From Micromonospora noduli (GTDB lineage Bacteria > Actinomycetota > Actinomycetes > Mycobacteriales > Micromonosporaceae): DNA of 49,641 nt. A program made the translations under genes and the position numbers. The stretch lies in assembly GCF_003264365.1 (NCBI RefSeq), contig NZ_PYAK01000044.1, forward strand, positions 1 to 49,641. The letters are read 5' to 3'. Shown here one piece after another: positions 1 to 7,785 of the stretch; within the stretch, counting starts at the first letter, position 1; every line of letters begins with the position of its first letter. The notes under the pieces are model-generated. The model searched no databases. It was given only the letters and a program-made list of their open reading frames with translations, and was not told the origin of the DNA.

Positions 1-99
1 GGTCGACTGGCCGCCGCCGCGGCGGCCGTGCGGGAGGCCGCCGACCGCTACGCCGAGGTCGACCGGGCGGCCCGCCGCCGGCTCACCGGGGAACCGTGA
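1..99 (+). CDS. C-terminal fragment of alanine-rich helical protein, possibly type VII secretion-associated
   Basis: Only the last 32 codons are inside the window. They read as an alanine/arginine-rich amphipathic helix ending in LTGEP and a TGA. The stop overlaps the ATG of the next gene (TGATG), so the two are translationally coupled. Small helical proteins of this composition next to a WxG-containing partner are common at actinobacterial ESX-like loci, but the fragment is too short to place in a family. The link to type VII secretion is inference from the neighbour. Confidence 0.5.
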   Translation, partial: GRLAAAAAAVREAADRYAEVDRAARRRLTGEP

Positions 100-779
100 T
101 GGATGCGCTGGACCGGCTCGCCGAGCCCGGCCTCGACCTGCTCCGCCGGGTGGACAGGCTGATCGCGGCCGGCGTCCCCGAGGGGCACCGGGTCTGGCCG
201 CTGCTGCGCCGCATGCAGGTGCTGCCGGGCGACGCGGTCCGCGGCTTCCTCGACCTGCACCCGGTGCCGCTCGCCAGCGCCGGCCACGCGGTGCGCCGGC
301 TCGTCCGGGGGTACGACGACGTCTCCGCCGCGCTCACCGACTCGGTGCTCTGGTCCGGTCCGGCCGCCACGGCGTACGGGCAACAGCGGGCGGCGCTGCT
401 GCGTCACCTCGACGAGGGGCCGGACAGCCTGGTCGGGCGACTCGAATCCACAGCCGGTTACGCCGACGCCCTCGCCGACTGGGTGGAGGGCAGCCGTCTC
501 GCGCTGGCCCGCACCCTGGCCGACGTGCTCCGCTCGGCCGAAGCCGTCGCCGTGGTCGCCGCCACCGCCACCGGTGCGTCGATGCGCCCCGGGCCGGTCG
601 GGCCCGGTGCGGCCGACGCCGCCGAGATCGGCGCACGGGTGCTGGCGGTGCTCTGCGTCGCGTACGACGGTGCGGAGACGCTGCTGCGTCAGTGGGCGCC
701 GAGCCTGGCCGAGTCCGCGTGGCGTCCGCCAACGGACGGACGACCCCGTTACGACCAGCCCACCCGGGTCGGCTGGTAA
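99..779 (+). CDS. Helical protein with WSG motif, possible ESX/WXG100-like substrate
   Basis: A 226-residue, almost entirely helical protein without signal peptide or membrane segment. A W-S-G turn near residue 86 separates two long alanine/leucine-rich helical stretches, recalling the helix-WxG-helix hairpin of WXG100/LXG-type secreted proteins, though the protein is more than twice the usual WXG100 length. The ATG is chosen because it overlaps the upstream stop; a GTG three bases earlier is also in frame. Coupling to another helical gene upstream fits a substrate or chaperone pair. No enzymatic motif is visible. The family assignment is tentative; that it is a real gene is well supported by codon usage. 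Confidence 0.65.
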   Translation: MDALDRLAEPGLDLLRRVDRLIAAGVPEGHRVWPLLRRMQVLPGDAVRGFLDLHPVPLASAGHAVRRLVRGYDDVSAALTDSVLWSGPAATAYGQQRAALLRHLDEGPDSLVGRLESTAGYADALADWVEGSRLALARTLADVLRSAEAVAVVAATATGASMRPGPVGPGAADAAEIGARVLAVLCVAYDGAETLLRQWAPSLAESAWRPPTDGRPRYDQPTRVGW

Positions 780-1146
780 CCGAGCCCGGCCCTCCGGTCG
801 TGCCCGGGTCCCCGGGACCTCTGGCTGCGGTCGCGTCACCTCGGATTCGGCTTCCGGCCGTGGCTGCGTTGCCTCGGACAGCCCACGGCGTCGCTCGCGG
901 GCGCCTGACCTGAGCCGGCGCCCACGGCGACGCCGTGGTCTTCCCCCTGCACCCCCCGCAGGTCTGCCTCCACTCAACGCCGCCGAGGCCCGTCTTGTCT
1001 CCTGCCCGGCCCCGGATTCAACCGTCCGGGCGAGCAGCAACGGCACGACGGGACGCCCGGCAATAGGTCAAGTCGACCGTCATGAATGCCAGCGGGGCGT
1101 AGCCGGCCGGTGCGCCTTGCGCCGTGACCCGTCGTAGGGTGGGGGG
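780..1146. other. Gene-free interval between the helical pair and ricT
   Basis: No convincing coding frame lies here; the open frames have no recognisable product. At 922-938 there is a 17-bp palindrome (CCACGGCG-A-CGCCGTGG) followed by a pyrimidine-rich run, a plausible terminator for the upstream genes. Close to the right end, TAGGGT at 1135-1140 has the actinobacterial -10 form TAnnnT and sits just before the ricT ATG, suggesting a leaderless or very short-leader transcript. Confidence 0.5.
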
Positions 1147-1986
1147 ATGGGCATGCTCTGCGCGGTCAGCTTCAACCGGTACGGGCGGCTCTACTACCTC
1201 GACCCGGGCGAGTTGCGTCCGCAGGTGGGCGACCGGGTGCTGGTGCCCACCGATGACGGGCCCGAGGTGGCGGAGTGCGTGTGGGCCGCGCAGTGGGTGA
1301 CCGAGGAAACCGACGGCTTCCCCCGCCTGGTCGGGCTGGCCGGCGACGACGACCTCCGCCGGGACGAGGCGTTGCGTCGGCGCAAGGCCGAGGCGAAGGT
1401 GGCCGCGAAACGGCTGATCCGCTCGCACGGCCTGCCGATGAAGGTGGTGGCGGTCGACCATGTGCTCGGCTCCGCCGAGAGCGGCGGCGAGCGCAGCACC
1501 GTGTACTTCACCGCCCCGCACCGGGTGGACTTCCGGTCCCTGGTCCGCGACCTGGGCGCGACCCTGCACTGTCGGGTGGAGCTGCGTCAGCTCTCCGCAC
1601 GCGACTCCGCGCGGGTGCAGGGCGGCATCGGCTCCTGCGGTCGGGACCTGTGCTGCGCCACGTTCCTCACCGACTTCGAGCCGGTGACCATCCGGATGGC
1701 GAAGGACCAGGACCTACCGCTCAACCCGTTGCGCATCTCCGGCGCGTGCGGTCGGCTGATGTGCTGCCTGAAGTACGAGCACCCGCTGTACCAGCGCTTT
1801 CAGGAGACCGCCCCGGCGGTCGGCAGCCGGGTCTCCACCCCCGAGGGTGACGGCCGGGTCGTCGGCCACAGCGTCCCGAGAGACGCGGTGACGGTTCGCC
1901 TCGACGCCGACGGCTCCCGCTGCTCCTGCTCCCGAGCCTCCGTCTGCGCCCCCCGCCAAGCCCACGACCAGCACTACACCCCCTAA
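1147..1986 (+). CDS. ricT: RicT/YaaT-like PSP1 C-terminal domain protein
   Basis: 279 residues covering a complete PSP1/RicT protein. The signature cysteines are all present: GSCGRDLCC (C164, C169, C170) and GACGRLMCC (C201, C206, C207). In Bacillus subtilis the RicA-RicF-RicT (YmcA-YlbF-YaaT) complex carries 4Fe-4S clusters and acts on RNA maturation with RNase Y and in sporulation/competence phosphorelay signalling. Actinobacteria keep RicT but lack an obvious RicA/RicF, so the role here is unclear and may be an Fe-S-linked RNA-processing cofactor. A further cysteine cluster (CSCSRASVC) lies near the C-terminus. The start is the first of two in-frame ATGs; a -10-like TAGGGT ends seven bases before it. 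Confidence 0.9.
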   Translation: MGMLCAVSFNRYGRLYYLDPGELRPQVGDRVLVPTDDGPEVAECVWAAQWVTEETDGFPRLVGLAGDDDLRRDEALRRRKAEAKVAAKRLIRSHGLPMKVVAVDHVLGSAESGGERSTVYFTAPHRVDFRSLVRDLGATLHCRVELRQLSARDSARVQGGIGSCGRDLCCATFLTDFEPVTIRMAKDQDLPLNPLRISGACGRLMCCLKYEHPLYQRFQETAPAVGSRVSTPEGDGRVVGHSVPRDAVTVRLDADGSRCSCSRASVCAPRQAHDQHYTP

Positions 1987-2020
1987 CCCCGCCCGGCTCC
2001 CGCCCGTCCCGCCCAGCCCA

Positions 2021-2080
2021 GTTGATCAAGAGGTCTGCGTCAGGATTCGGGTCCGTCGTGACGCAAACTTCTTGATCAAC
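2021..2080. repeat. 60-bp dispersed palindrome, copy 1
   Basis: Arms of 22 bp (GTTGATCAAGAGG...) around a 16-bp centre, with two mismatches between arms. The same 60-bp element occurs at 16982-17041 and 40347-40406, always between genes. This copy lies between the convergent ends of ricT and the metallophosphoesterase gene, where the hairpin could act as a bidirectional terminator. Confidence 0.85.
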
Positions 2081-2085
2081 TTGGG

Positions 2086-2119
2086 TGGGGTGGGGTGGGG
2101 TGGGGTGGGGTGGGGTGGG
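2086..2119 (+). repeat. TGGGG pentanucleotide tandem array
   Basis: Six perfect TGGGG units plus a partial TGGG, directly abutting the stop codon of the minus-strand metallophosphoesterase gene and starting six bases after palindrome copy 1. Runs of four guanines at this spacing can form a G-quadruplex on the plus strand; the minus-strand transcript would be C-rich here. Such an array is prone to slippage, so its copy number probably varies among strains. Confidence 0.9.
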
Positions 2120-3874
2120 TTAGCGGAGGACTGTGGGGGGCTCGGTTAGGTGGGGGGTCAGGGGGGACTTCGGGGTCAGCCAACTTTGGGTGGGGGACTG
2201 GTCGGGGTTCACCTGCCAGTCGCGGGCGACCCGGTCCACCCCCACCGGGTAGATGGTCAGCGTGCCGTCCGGGTCGATGCGCAAGCGCAGGAACGACTTG
2301 GAGTCCTCGATGCCCTGGCCGGCGAAGAGTTCATTGACGTTCACTCCGAAAGAGCCGGCCACCAGCAGGTACGCCGCGACCAGCTGGCTGGCGACCAGCC
2401 CGATCACCGGGCCGTAGAGCACCGCGGCGGCGACCGCCGGCAGCGGCCACGGCCAGTCGTAGAACGGCAGCGCCAACCAGACCCAGGTGCCGGCAGCCCC
2501 CAGGGCGACCTGCGCCACGCCGTGGCCGACGCCGAGGATCCAGTGCCGCGCGTGGCGTTTGCCGCTCGCGCTCGGCGGCTTGGCGAACAGCGCTGCCGCG
2601 ATCACCGTCACGAGCACCATCACCACCAGCGGGACGCTGAACAGCCGCTGGTTGGTGCTGTCGGCCCAGTTCGCCGTCGCACCGGCCATGGCCAGCATCA
2701 GCAGGGTGTGCAGGGTGCCGAGCAGCGTCGTGAAGCCGGGATTGCGCAACGGCAACCGGGGGAAGATGCCCCAGCCGTAGCGGCGCGACCGCGCGGCGTC
2801 CGGGTAACGGGCCACCAGGTCGTACGGCTGGGCGGAGCTGGCCTTGCGGGCCAGCGTGTCCCGCGGTGGCACCTCGATGCGCTCCGGCAGCTTGTGCGTG
2901 GGGTAGAGGTACGCGCCGCCGCCACCGCAGGTGATCAGCTCCCGGTCCGGCCCGGAGTAGCGGGCGTAGTGGTGCAGGTCGCCCGAGAGCAACAGCCGCA
3001 CCCGCGCCCCGGTCGGGTCGATGATCGTGCGGATGAAGTAGTCGATCGAGTCGTACGCCGTGGGGTTGTCGGCGGCCTTGACCCAGGTCGGCGCAGGCGC
3101 CGCGATGATCACCTTGGACTCCGGCCCGAGCCGCCGGGCCACCTCGTCGAAGTAGGCCAGCTGCGGGTCGTCCAGGTACGAGCCGGACTGGTCGTCCACG
3201 CCGAGCAACCACCAGTCGGCCGGCAACTCCACAGCGAAGTACGAGCGGGACTGCCCGGTGCCCCAGCCAGCGAAGTTGCGGTCACGGGAGCGGACGAACA
3301 ACCGCAGGAAAGCGGTGAGACCGTCGTACCAGTCGTGGTTGCCCGGCACCGCGAAGAGCGTCGGCTTCTCGGCCGGCGCCACCGGCAGGGCGGCCTGGTA
3401 CGGGCCCTTGCACCGGTCCTCGTACGCGGCGTAGGCCGCCGACGGGTACACCTGGTCGCCGCCCATCACCAGGGTCTGCGCGCGGGGTAGGCGGTGCCCG
3501 TCGACGGTCAGCTCGGGTTGCGCCAGCAGGTACGCCACCGAGTAGGTGGCGTTGAAGCCGTCACCGAGGTCGGCCACGTAGTCGAGCCACAGGCCGCCGT
3601 CCGGCCCGACCTGGTGGAAGACGCCGTCGCCGAACGCGTTCTGCAACTCGCGCTTGTCGAGGTACGCCCCGAAGAGCACCGCCAGCAGCGTCCGGATGCC
3701 GGTGCTGATAAGCAGGAACGGCGCCAGCCACGGCACCGGCTTGCGCGGTGTGAAGCCCAGCTCCAGGGGGTCGGTGCTACGCGGCCGATGGGCGGCGCGT
3801 TCACCGGCCGGCGCACGGCCAGGGCGTTCGGTGGGCTCGACCTGACGTTCGGGATGGTCGCGTTCGTCGCTCAC
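2120..3874 (-). CDS. Membrane-associated metallophosphoesterase (calcineurin-like)
   Basis: 584 residues from the GTG chosen here. Metallophosphoesterase motifs appear in order: LGDG near residue 103, GGDQ near 140, GNHDW near 179 and GDLHHY near 300, giving the metal-ligating Asp/Asn/His set. One hydrophobic segment precedes the catalytic domain (about residues 51-69) and a group of four or so membrane helices follows it, so the catalytic domain probably lies at the membrane. Substrate unknown. The frame stays open upstream to 4006, close to the tRNA; that 44-residue extension is low-complexity and unlikely to be translated. A G-rich array abuts the stop codon. Confidence 0.85.
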   Translation of the reverse strand: MSDERDHPERQVEPTERPGRAPAGERAAHRPRSTDPLELGFTPRKPVPWLAPFLLISTGIRTLLAVLFGAYLDKRELQNAFGDGVFHQVGPDGGLWLDYVADLGDGFNATYSVAYLLAQPELTVDGHRLPRAQTLVMGGDQVYPSAAYAAYEDRCKGPYQAALPVAPAEKPTLFAVPGNHDWYDGLTAFLRLFVRSRDRNFAGWGTGQSRSYFAVELPADWWLLGVDDQSGSYLDDPQLAYFDEVARRLGPESKVIIAAPAPTWVKAADNPTAYDSIDYFIRTIIDPTGARVRLLLSGDLHHYARYSGPDRELITCGGGGAYLYPTHKLPERIEVPPRDTLARKASSAQPYDLVARYPDAARSRRYGWGIFPRLPLRNPGFTTLLGTLHTLLMLAMAGATANWADSTNQRLFSVPLVVMVLVTVIAAALFAKPPSASGKRHARHWILGVGHGVAQVALGAAGTWVWLALPFYDWPWPLPAVAAAVLYGPVIGLVASQLVAAYLLVAGSFGVNVNELFAGQGIEDSKSFLRLRIDPDGTLTIYPVGVDRVARDWQVNPDQSPTQSWLTPKSPLTPHLTEPPTVLR

Positions 3875-4018
3875 CCGCCGCAGCGTAGTCCCGGACCCGA
3901 TCATCCGCTGTCCGGTAAGCGTCCAGATGGCGGCCGATGTCCGGTTGGTGCTGGCTGGTGCGACGGGGGTATCCCGTTCGGTCGGTGCCGCCGGGGTGCC
4001 GTACACTTGCTGATCGTT

Positions 4019-4092
4019 GCCGCCTTAGCTCAGTCGGCTAGAGCGACGCACTCGTAATGCGTAGGTCGACGGTTCGATTCCGTCAGGCGGCT
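4019..4092 (+). tRNA. tRNA-Thr (anticodon CGT)
   Basis: A 74-nt cloverleaf. The acceptor stem pairs GCCGCCT (4019-4025) with AGGCGGC (4085-4091). The anticodon stem ACGCA/TGCGT encloses the loop CTCGTAA, giving anticodon CGT for ACG codons. The T-loop GGTTCGATTCC is canonical. CCA is not encoded. A hairpin follows immediately, and a degraded tyrosine recombinase lies on the opposite strand right downstream, so the 3' half probably served as an attachment site. Confidence 0.97.
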
Positions 4093-4590
4093 CGGTACAG
4101 AAGCCCAGGTCATTGGCCTGGGCTTCTGCCGTTGCTCAAGGTCCACTACAGCGCCGCCGGACGTGCCAGTCCGCGAACAGTCCGCATCCCGCGCCGCGAC
4201 CGCCTCGTCCAGCCGGTTGGCGACCGCGTCCAGACCGCCACTGAAGAGCCCGGCGTGCACGTCTACCGTCATCGACGCCGAGGCCTGCCTGAGCATCCGC
4301 TGCACCGCCTTGACGTTGGCGCCCGCCGTCACGGCCAGACTCGCCGCCGTGTGCCGGAGGTCGTGCGGAGTCAGACCGGCCATCCCAACCGATGCCGCAG
4401 CCGGCGCGAAGATCCGAGGCTGGAAGTTCGTGTTGCGCAGCGGCCCGCCGCTCGGGGCGGTGAACACCAAATCCTCGCGCCGCTTCCCAGCTACGTGCGC
4501 GGCCAACTCGTCGACGAGGAGCCGCGGAATCGGTACCGACCGACGCTGATGGTTCTTCGGCATGCCCTCCAACAGTTCCCGTGAGCAGAG
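4030..4590 (-). pseudogene. Truncated, inactivated tyrosine recombinase (integrase) C-terminus
   Basis: Starting near PKNHQRRSVPIPRLL the frame matches the C-terminal half of a phage/AICE integrase: the box II motif HDLRHTAASLA (H-x-x-R) is intact. The following GH is replaced by RQ (RMLRQASASMT), and the nucleophile position reads DVHAGLF, where DVYAGLF is usual, so the catalytic tyrosine is a histidine. The N-terminal half is missing, and the frame upstream belongs to another gene remnant. Downstream the frame runs antisense into the tRNA, ending ESNRRPTHYE..., the kind of tail seen when an integrase frame reads through a tRNA attachment site. This is a dead relic of an element once integrated at this tRNA. 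Confidence 0.85.
4098..4128 (+). terminator. Hairpin terminator after tRNA-Thr
   Basis: A perfect 12-bp stem, CAGAAGCCCAGG pairing with CCTGGGCTTCTG across a 7-nt loop, beginning six bases after the tRNA. There is no U-tract, as is common in high-GC actinobacteria. Confidence 0.8.
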
Positions 4591-4705
4591 CCCTCCGGCG
4601 GGTGCGGTCCCGCTTGCCTCGGGCCAGCAGGGTGGCTGTGTCCAGCGACAGTGTGGTGGCGGCGACGGCATCCATCGCCTGGTGCAGATCCGTCTCGGCC
4701 TTCAT
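4586..4705 (-). pseudogene. N-terminal stub of a probable anti-sigma factor
   Basis: From an ATG overlapping the preceding stop (ATGA) the frame reads MKAETDLHQAMDAVAATTLS... then an arginine-rich stretch ending about RRALLTGTVG, where integrase-derived sequence begins in another frame. Start overlap with a sigma-factor end and this composition fit the beginning of an anti-sigma protein or other sigma-linked product, cut off after about 40 codons. No zinc-binding or membrane segment survives, so the identity rests mainly on context. Confidence 0.45.
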
Positions 4706-4860
4706 CGGCTCTGGATCCCTTCCCGCGCCGCGGTCGGCAGACCGTCGATCGGTGTGCCCTGAAGTTCCAGGCGCATCTTGCGCAACGCCTTGTGGCGGGT
4801 GGCCTTGACCGTGCCGACGCGCGGGTGGAGCAGGGCGGCCACGTCCGCCGGCCCTGATGA
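4702..4860 (-). pseudogene. C-terminal fragment of an ECF-type sigma factor (region 4)
   Basis: About 50 codons read GPADVAALLHPRVGTVKAT...HKALRKMRLEL, resembling the helix-turn-helix of sigma region 4 (usual form ADVAALLG-x-x-x-GTVKSR-x-x-RA-x-x-x-LR). Everything upstream of region 4 is missing; an in-frame stop lies at 4876-4878. The stop overlaps the start of the anti-sigma-like stub, the arrangement expected of an ECF/anti-sigma operon. Both ends of the pair are therefore deletion scars. Confidence 0.6.
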
Positions 4861-4883
4861 CGCCAGCCAGCCTACCTAATACC

Positions 4884-4905
4884 TTCGTTGCGAAGATATC
4901 TTCGC
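4884..4905. promoter_or_regulatory. Overlapping inverted repeats, probable PadR operator
   Basis: A perfect 16-bp palindrome GCGAAGATATCTTCGC lies 17 bp before the padR-family ATG, and its left half also forms TTCG-TTG-CGAA with the bases just upstream. PadR-family repressors commonly bind palindromes in their own promoter. Confidence 0.7.
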
Positions 4906-4922
4906 GCGCATAAGGTCGGCGC

Positions 4923-5297
4923 ATGAAGACACCGCTACAGGAGCCCACTTTTTTGATCCTGACCGCCCTGGCGGAGGGACCTATGCACGGTTACGGGCTG
5001 ATCCTGAAGGTGACCGAGTTGTCGCAGGGTCGGTTGTCGATCCGGCCCGGCACGCTGTACGGCTCCCTTGACCGGCTGGCCGACGACGGGCTGGTGACAG
5101 TGGACCGGAACGAGATCGTCGATGGCCGCGCCCGCAAGTACTACCGCCTCACCAAGGAGGGGTTCTCATTGCTGCGTGCCGAGACGGAACGCATGCGCCG
5201 GGCCGTTGAGGCGGCAACCAGCCGCCTCAATGGTCGTGCGGCCGCGCAACCCCTGACCGCACCGCTCGGTCCGAACCTCGCCGGCGGTGTCGCGTGA
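4923..5297 (+). CDS. PadR-family transcriptional regulator
   Basis: 124 residues, normal for the short PadR subfamily. The winged helix is clear: FLILTALAEGPMHGYG at the N-terminus, RPGTLYGSLDRLADDGLV in the recognition-helix region, then KYYRLTKEGFSLL in the wing. A C-terminal helix would mediate dimerisation. It shares a GTGA overlap with the following membrane-protein gene, and such pairs usually regulate transport or membrane-stress functions. Autoregulation through the upstream palindrome is likely. The ligand cannot be inferred. Confidence 0.93.
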   Translation: MKTPLQEPTFLILTALAEGPMHGYGLILKVTELSQGRLSIRPGTLYGSLDRLADDGLVTVDRNEIVDGRARKYYRLTKEGFSLLRAETERMRRAVEAATSRLNGRAAAQPLTAPLGPNLAGGVA

Positions 5298-6229
5298 CGT
5301 CCGTGTTGCGTCATCGCTACACCAAACTCCTGTGCTGGTACCCCGCCGCCGACCGACGCGACCGGGGCGTCGAGATTGTGGAGACGTACATGGAACTCTC
5401 ACCTGCCGGCCAGCGTTGGCCGCGTCCCGGTGATGTCGCCGACCTGGTCGCCGGTGGCCTGCGCCAACGTCTCCGGGCTCGCAACGCCGGCGGCCTCGTC
5501 GACGCCCTGCCGCTCACCGGCACCATCGCTCTGGTCACGGCCATGATGATGGCCACCGTGGGGTTGATCCTCACGGAGGTGTTCCCGAATCCTGATCAGT
5601 ACGGTGTCGAGGCCCCGATGCTGGGGCCGTTCCACACTCTCGGCGCGCTGGCGTGGATCGCCTGGATCCTCGTGCTGCCGGCCGGGCTCGCCGGGTTCGG
5701 CCGATGGGCGGTCGCGGTCGCGACCGTCGTGACGATCGGCGTGGCCGTGGTCGTCGTGGTGGTCCCGGCAACAGAGTTGACCTCACTCCACGAGCCGAAC
5801 CTGTTCGTGCTTGTGCCGCAGATCGCGCTCGGCCTGTTCGCGCTGGCGATGCCCCCCCGCTACGGCTACCGAAGCGCCGCGGTCACCGCTTCCGTCATCG
5901 CGGCTGGAGCGACGATGGTGCTGGTCGGATCGCGATACGGCCTTCGGTACGACGTACTTCTCGGCATGATGCTGCTCCTGGCGCTCATCGTCACCGGGGT
6001 GGTCCTCGCCGCCCGGCGAGACCGGCGGGCCTGGTGGCCTGCCATCCTGCTACTCGGGCCAGTGCTGCTGCTCGGGCCGAAGACCGGTATGGAGGCCATG
6101 TACGACAGCAGGCGCGGGGCACTCGAATGGGCCGCGATGTCACTGGTGGTGGCGGTGGCCGCGCTGCTTGTCGCGGTGATCTGGCAGACCCAGCGCGCCC
6201 GGCGGCGGGCGGCGCAAATCGAGCAGTAG
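5294..6229 (+). CDS. Polytopic membrane protein of PadR-linked type
   Basis: 311 residues. The first 70 are soluble and resemble the short N-terminal segment (RYTKLLCWYPAADRRDRGVEIVETYMEL) found in membrane proteins encoded after PadR regulators. About eight hydrophobic helices follow. The GTG start overlaps the padR stop by four bases, so translation is coupled. No transporter family motif is evident. Its function is unknown; the context suggests a small efflux or envelope component controlled by the upstream repressor. Confidence 0.8.
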   Translation: MTSVLRHRYTKLLCWYPAADRRDRGVEIVETYMELSPAGQRWPRPGDVADLVAGGLRQRLRARNAGGLVDALPLTGTIALVTAMMMATVGLILTEVFPNPDQYGVEAPMLGPFHTLGALAWIAWILVLPAGLAGFGRWAVAVATVVTIGVAVVVVVVPATELTSLHEPNLFVLVPQIALGLFALAMPPRYGYRSAAVTASVIAAGATMVLVGSRYGLRYDVLLGMMLLLALIVTGVVLAARRDRRAWWPAILLLGPVLLLGPKTGMEAMYDSRRGALEWAAMSLVVAVAALLVAVIWQTQRARRRAAQIEQ

Positions 6230-6483
6230 AACCACCGGTACGCCTCGGCCCGACGTCGGCGGGTGGGTCGCGAGTAGGGGCCGTCCGCGAGAGCGACTGA
6301 CCACTCGCCCCCTGCGGCATCCCCGCAGCGTCTTTTGCCAGGTTCTGCCCGTCCTCGTCCCGGGCTCCCGTCGTACACCTGCCTGAGGTCGATCACGGCG
6401 CCGCCACCGGAACGCAGGACAGCACCACGAGGCAGGCGAGGACTCCCCGGGTGCCCGGACACCGCCCGTGATGTCATCTGCGC

Positions 6484-6726
6484 ATGAGTGTGCCGCAGTC
6501 GGTTGAGGCGTTGTGCGACGAACTACGTCGGCGCGCAGGTTCGGGTCATCAGGTAGACCTTTGGGTGCCCGACGACCTGTCGCCTGGGGGCACGCCAGTA
6601 CCTGTCGAGCCGACCGGGATCGCCATGGCCATCGTCGTTGACACCGCGTTGTCGCTTGACCTGTGGCCGGAAGGCTTCACCCAGGGGGTCGGTGGGCGCA
6701 CGTACCACTACAAGCCCAACGGCTGA
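6484..6726 (+). CDS. Small hypothetical protein (80 aa)
   Basis: An 80-residue frame with actinobacterial codon bias, MSVPQSVEALCDELRRR... ending in YHYKPNG. It contains an alternating polar/hydrophobic segment (AMAIVVDTALSLDLW) but no signal peptide or transmembrane helix. No strong ribosome-binding site precedes the ATG. The 250 bp upstream hold nothing recognisable. I do not recognise the family. Confidence 0.55.
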   Translation: MSVPQSVEALCDELRRRAGSGHQVDLWVPDDLSPGGTPVPVEPTGIAMAIVVDTALSLDLWPEGFTQGVGGRTYHYKPNG

Positions 6727-6825
6727 ACCCGGTGGGCGATGGCCCGCGGTAGGCGCGGCGCCGATGCTGGGAACCGCCACCGTGCCTGTCGTGTACGGAA
6801 CGACGGCACGCGAAGGCTTGGGGTC

Positions 6826-7701
6826 TCAGCCTCGCGCTTCCCGTCCCGGCGTTGTCTCCGCAAGTGCGGCGGCCACCCGGGGCGCCTCGCGTCGGCCCTG
6901 CTCGCGGGCTGCGGCCACGAGCGCCGGCACGACGGAGCGGTCCATCACGGTGGTCCCCTGCGCTCGTTTGGAGGCCGGGTCCCGGAGCAGTAGCTCCACC
7001 CGGCGACCCGTTCCCAGCGCGGCTCGCTGCTTGTCGATGCGCGCCCAGGGCCCGATCGCGGCGGTGCTCGGCGCGAGGGCGATGACCGGGCCGTTTCCGG
7101 GGGCGAGGTCGAGGTTGAGGGTCGACCGCATGCCGCCGTCCATGTAGCGGCGGTCGCCGATGCTGACCGGGGCCGCGGAGATCGGCATGGCGCAGCTCGC
7201 GGCGACGGCGTCCACCATTGGGACGCCGTCGTGCCGGGTGATGGTGCGGCTGGCGCCGGTCCCGGTGTCGACGACCACGATGCGAAGGTCCACGTCGTCC
7301 GGCCAGGCGTGGTTGGGCAGTCGGGCTTCGGCTGTCCGACGCTGCCGGGACGGGTCGTCGATGCGGGCGGCGAGGGCGAGTCGGCCGAGGCGGCGAGCGG
7401 CCCGCTCGGGGCTGCGCGCGAACAGTTGTGCCCGCGCGAGCCGAAGCAGGTGGAGAAGGCCCGGTGCGGATGAGGTTTCGTGGGCGAGACCGCCGCGCTG
7501 GCGCTCGAAGAGTTCCGCCAGTGGGGTGCCACTGGCGAGCTGAGCGCCGACAACGGCACCGGAGCTGGTGCCGATGAGGACGGCCTCCGGGGCCACTGTC
7601 ACTCCCTCGTCGGCGAGCCCCGTGAGGATGCCGACCTCCCAGGCGATGCCGGCCACTCCACCGCCACCGAGCACCCAGACGGGCCGCGCGTCGTCCGTCA
7701 T
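6826..7701 (-). CDS. Patatin-like phospholipase
   Basis: 291 residues with the full patatin signature: the glycine-rich oxyanion loop VLGGGGVAGIAWE near residue 10, the nucleophile elbow GTSSG near residue 44, and the catalytic DGG (DGGMRS) near residue 189 that completes the Ser-Asp dyad. Members hydrolyse acyl esters of phospholipids or neutral lipids. No signal peptide, so the protein is cytoplasmic or peripherally membrane-bound. It is transcribed alone from the minus strand. Confidence 0.92.
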   Translation of the reverse strand: MTDDARPVWVLGGGGVAGIAWEVGILTGLADEGVTVAPEAVLIGTSSGAVVGAQLASGTPLAELFERQRGGLAHETSSAPGLLHLLRLARAQLFARSPERAARRLGRLALAARIDDPSRQRRTAEARLPNHAWPDDVDLRIVVVDTGTGASRTITRHDGVPMVDAVAASCAMPISAAPVSIGDRRYMDGGMRSTLNLDLAPGNGPVIALAPSTAAIGPWARIDKQRAALGTGRRVELLLRDPASKRAQGTTVMDRSVVPALVAAAREQGRREAPRVAAALAETTPGREARG

Positions 7702-7785
7702 CGGTCGCCCCGTTCGAAGTCGAATACTGCAAACGCTGTACGCGGTTTAGGCTAACAGTGGCGAGGAAGGATCGACAACGAGCTA

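Noticed and set aside
574..1137. Plus-strand open frame bridging the WSG protein and ricT
   Set aside because: It overlaps a real gene in another frame, and the rest is Arg/Pro/Ser-rich without any recognisable domain.
2086..2119. Telomere-like repeat or chromosome end
   Set aside because: The array is short, internal and flanked by ordinary genes on both sides.
2150..3490. Long plus-strand open frame opposite the metallophosphoesterase
   Set aside because: Antisense shadow in high-GC DNA; the opposite strand carries all the metallophosphoesterase motifs.
4030..4590. Active site-specific integrase at tRNA-Thr
   Set aside because: The catalytic tyrosine position is histidine, the GH motif is RQ and the N-terminal half is missing.
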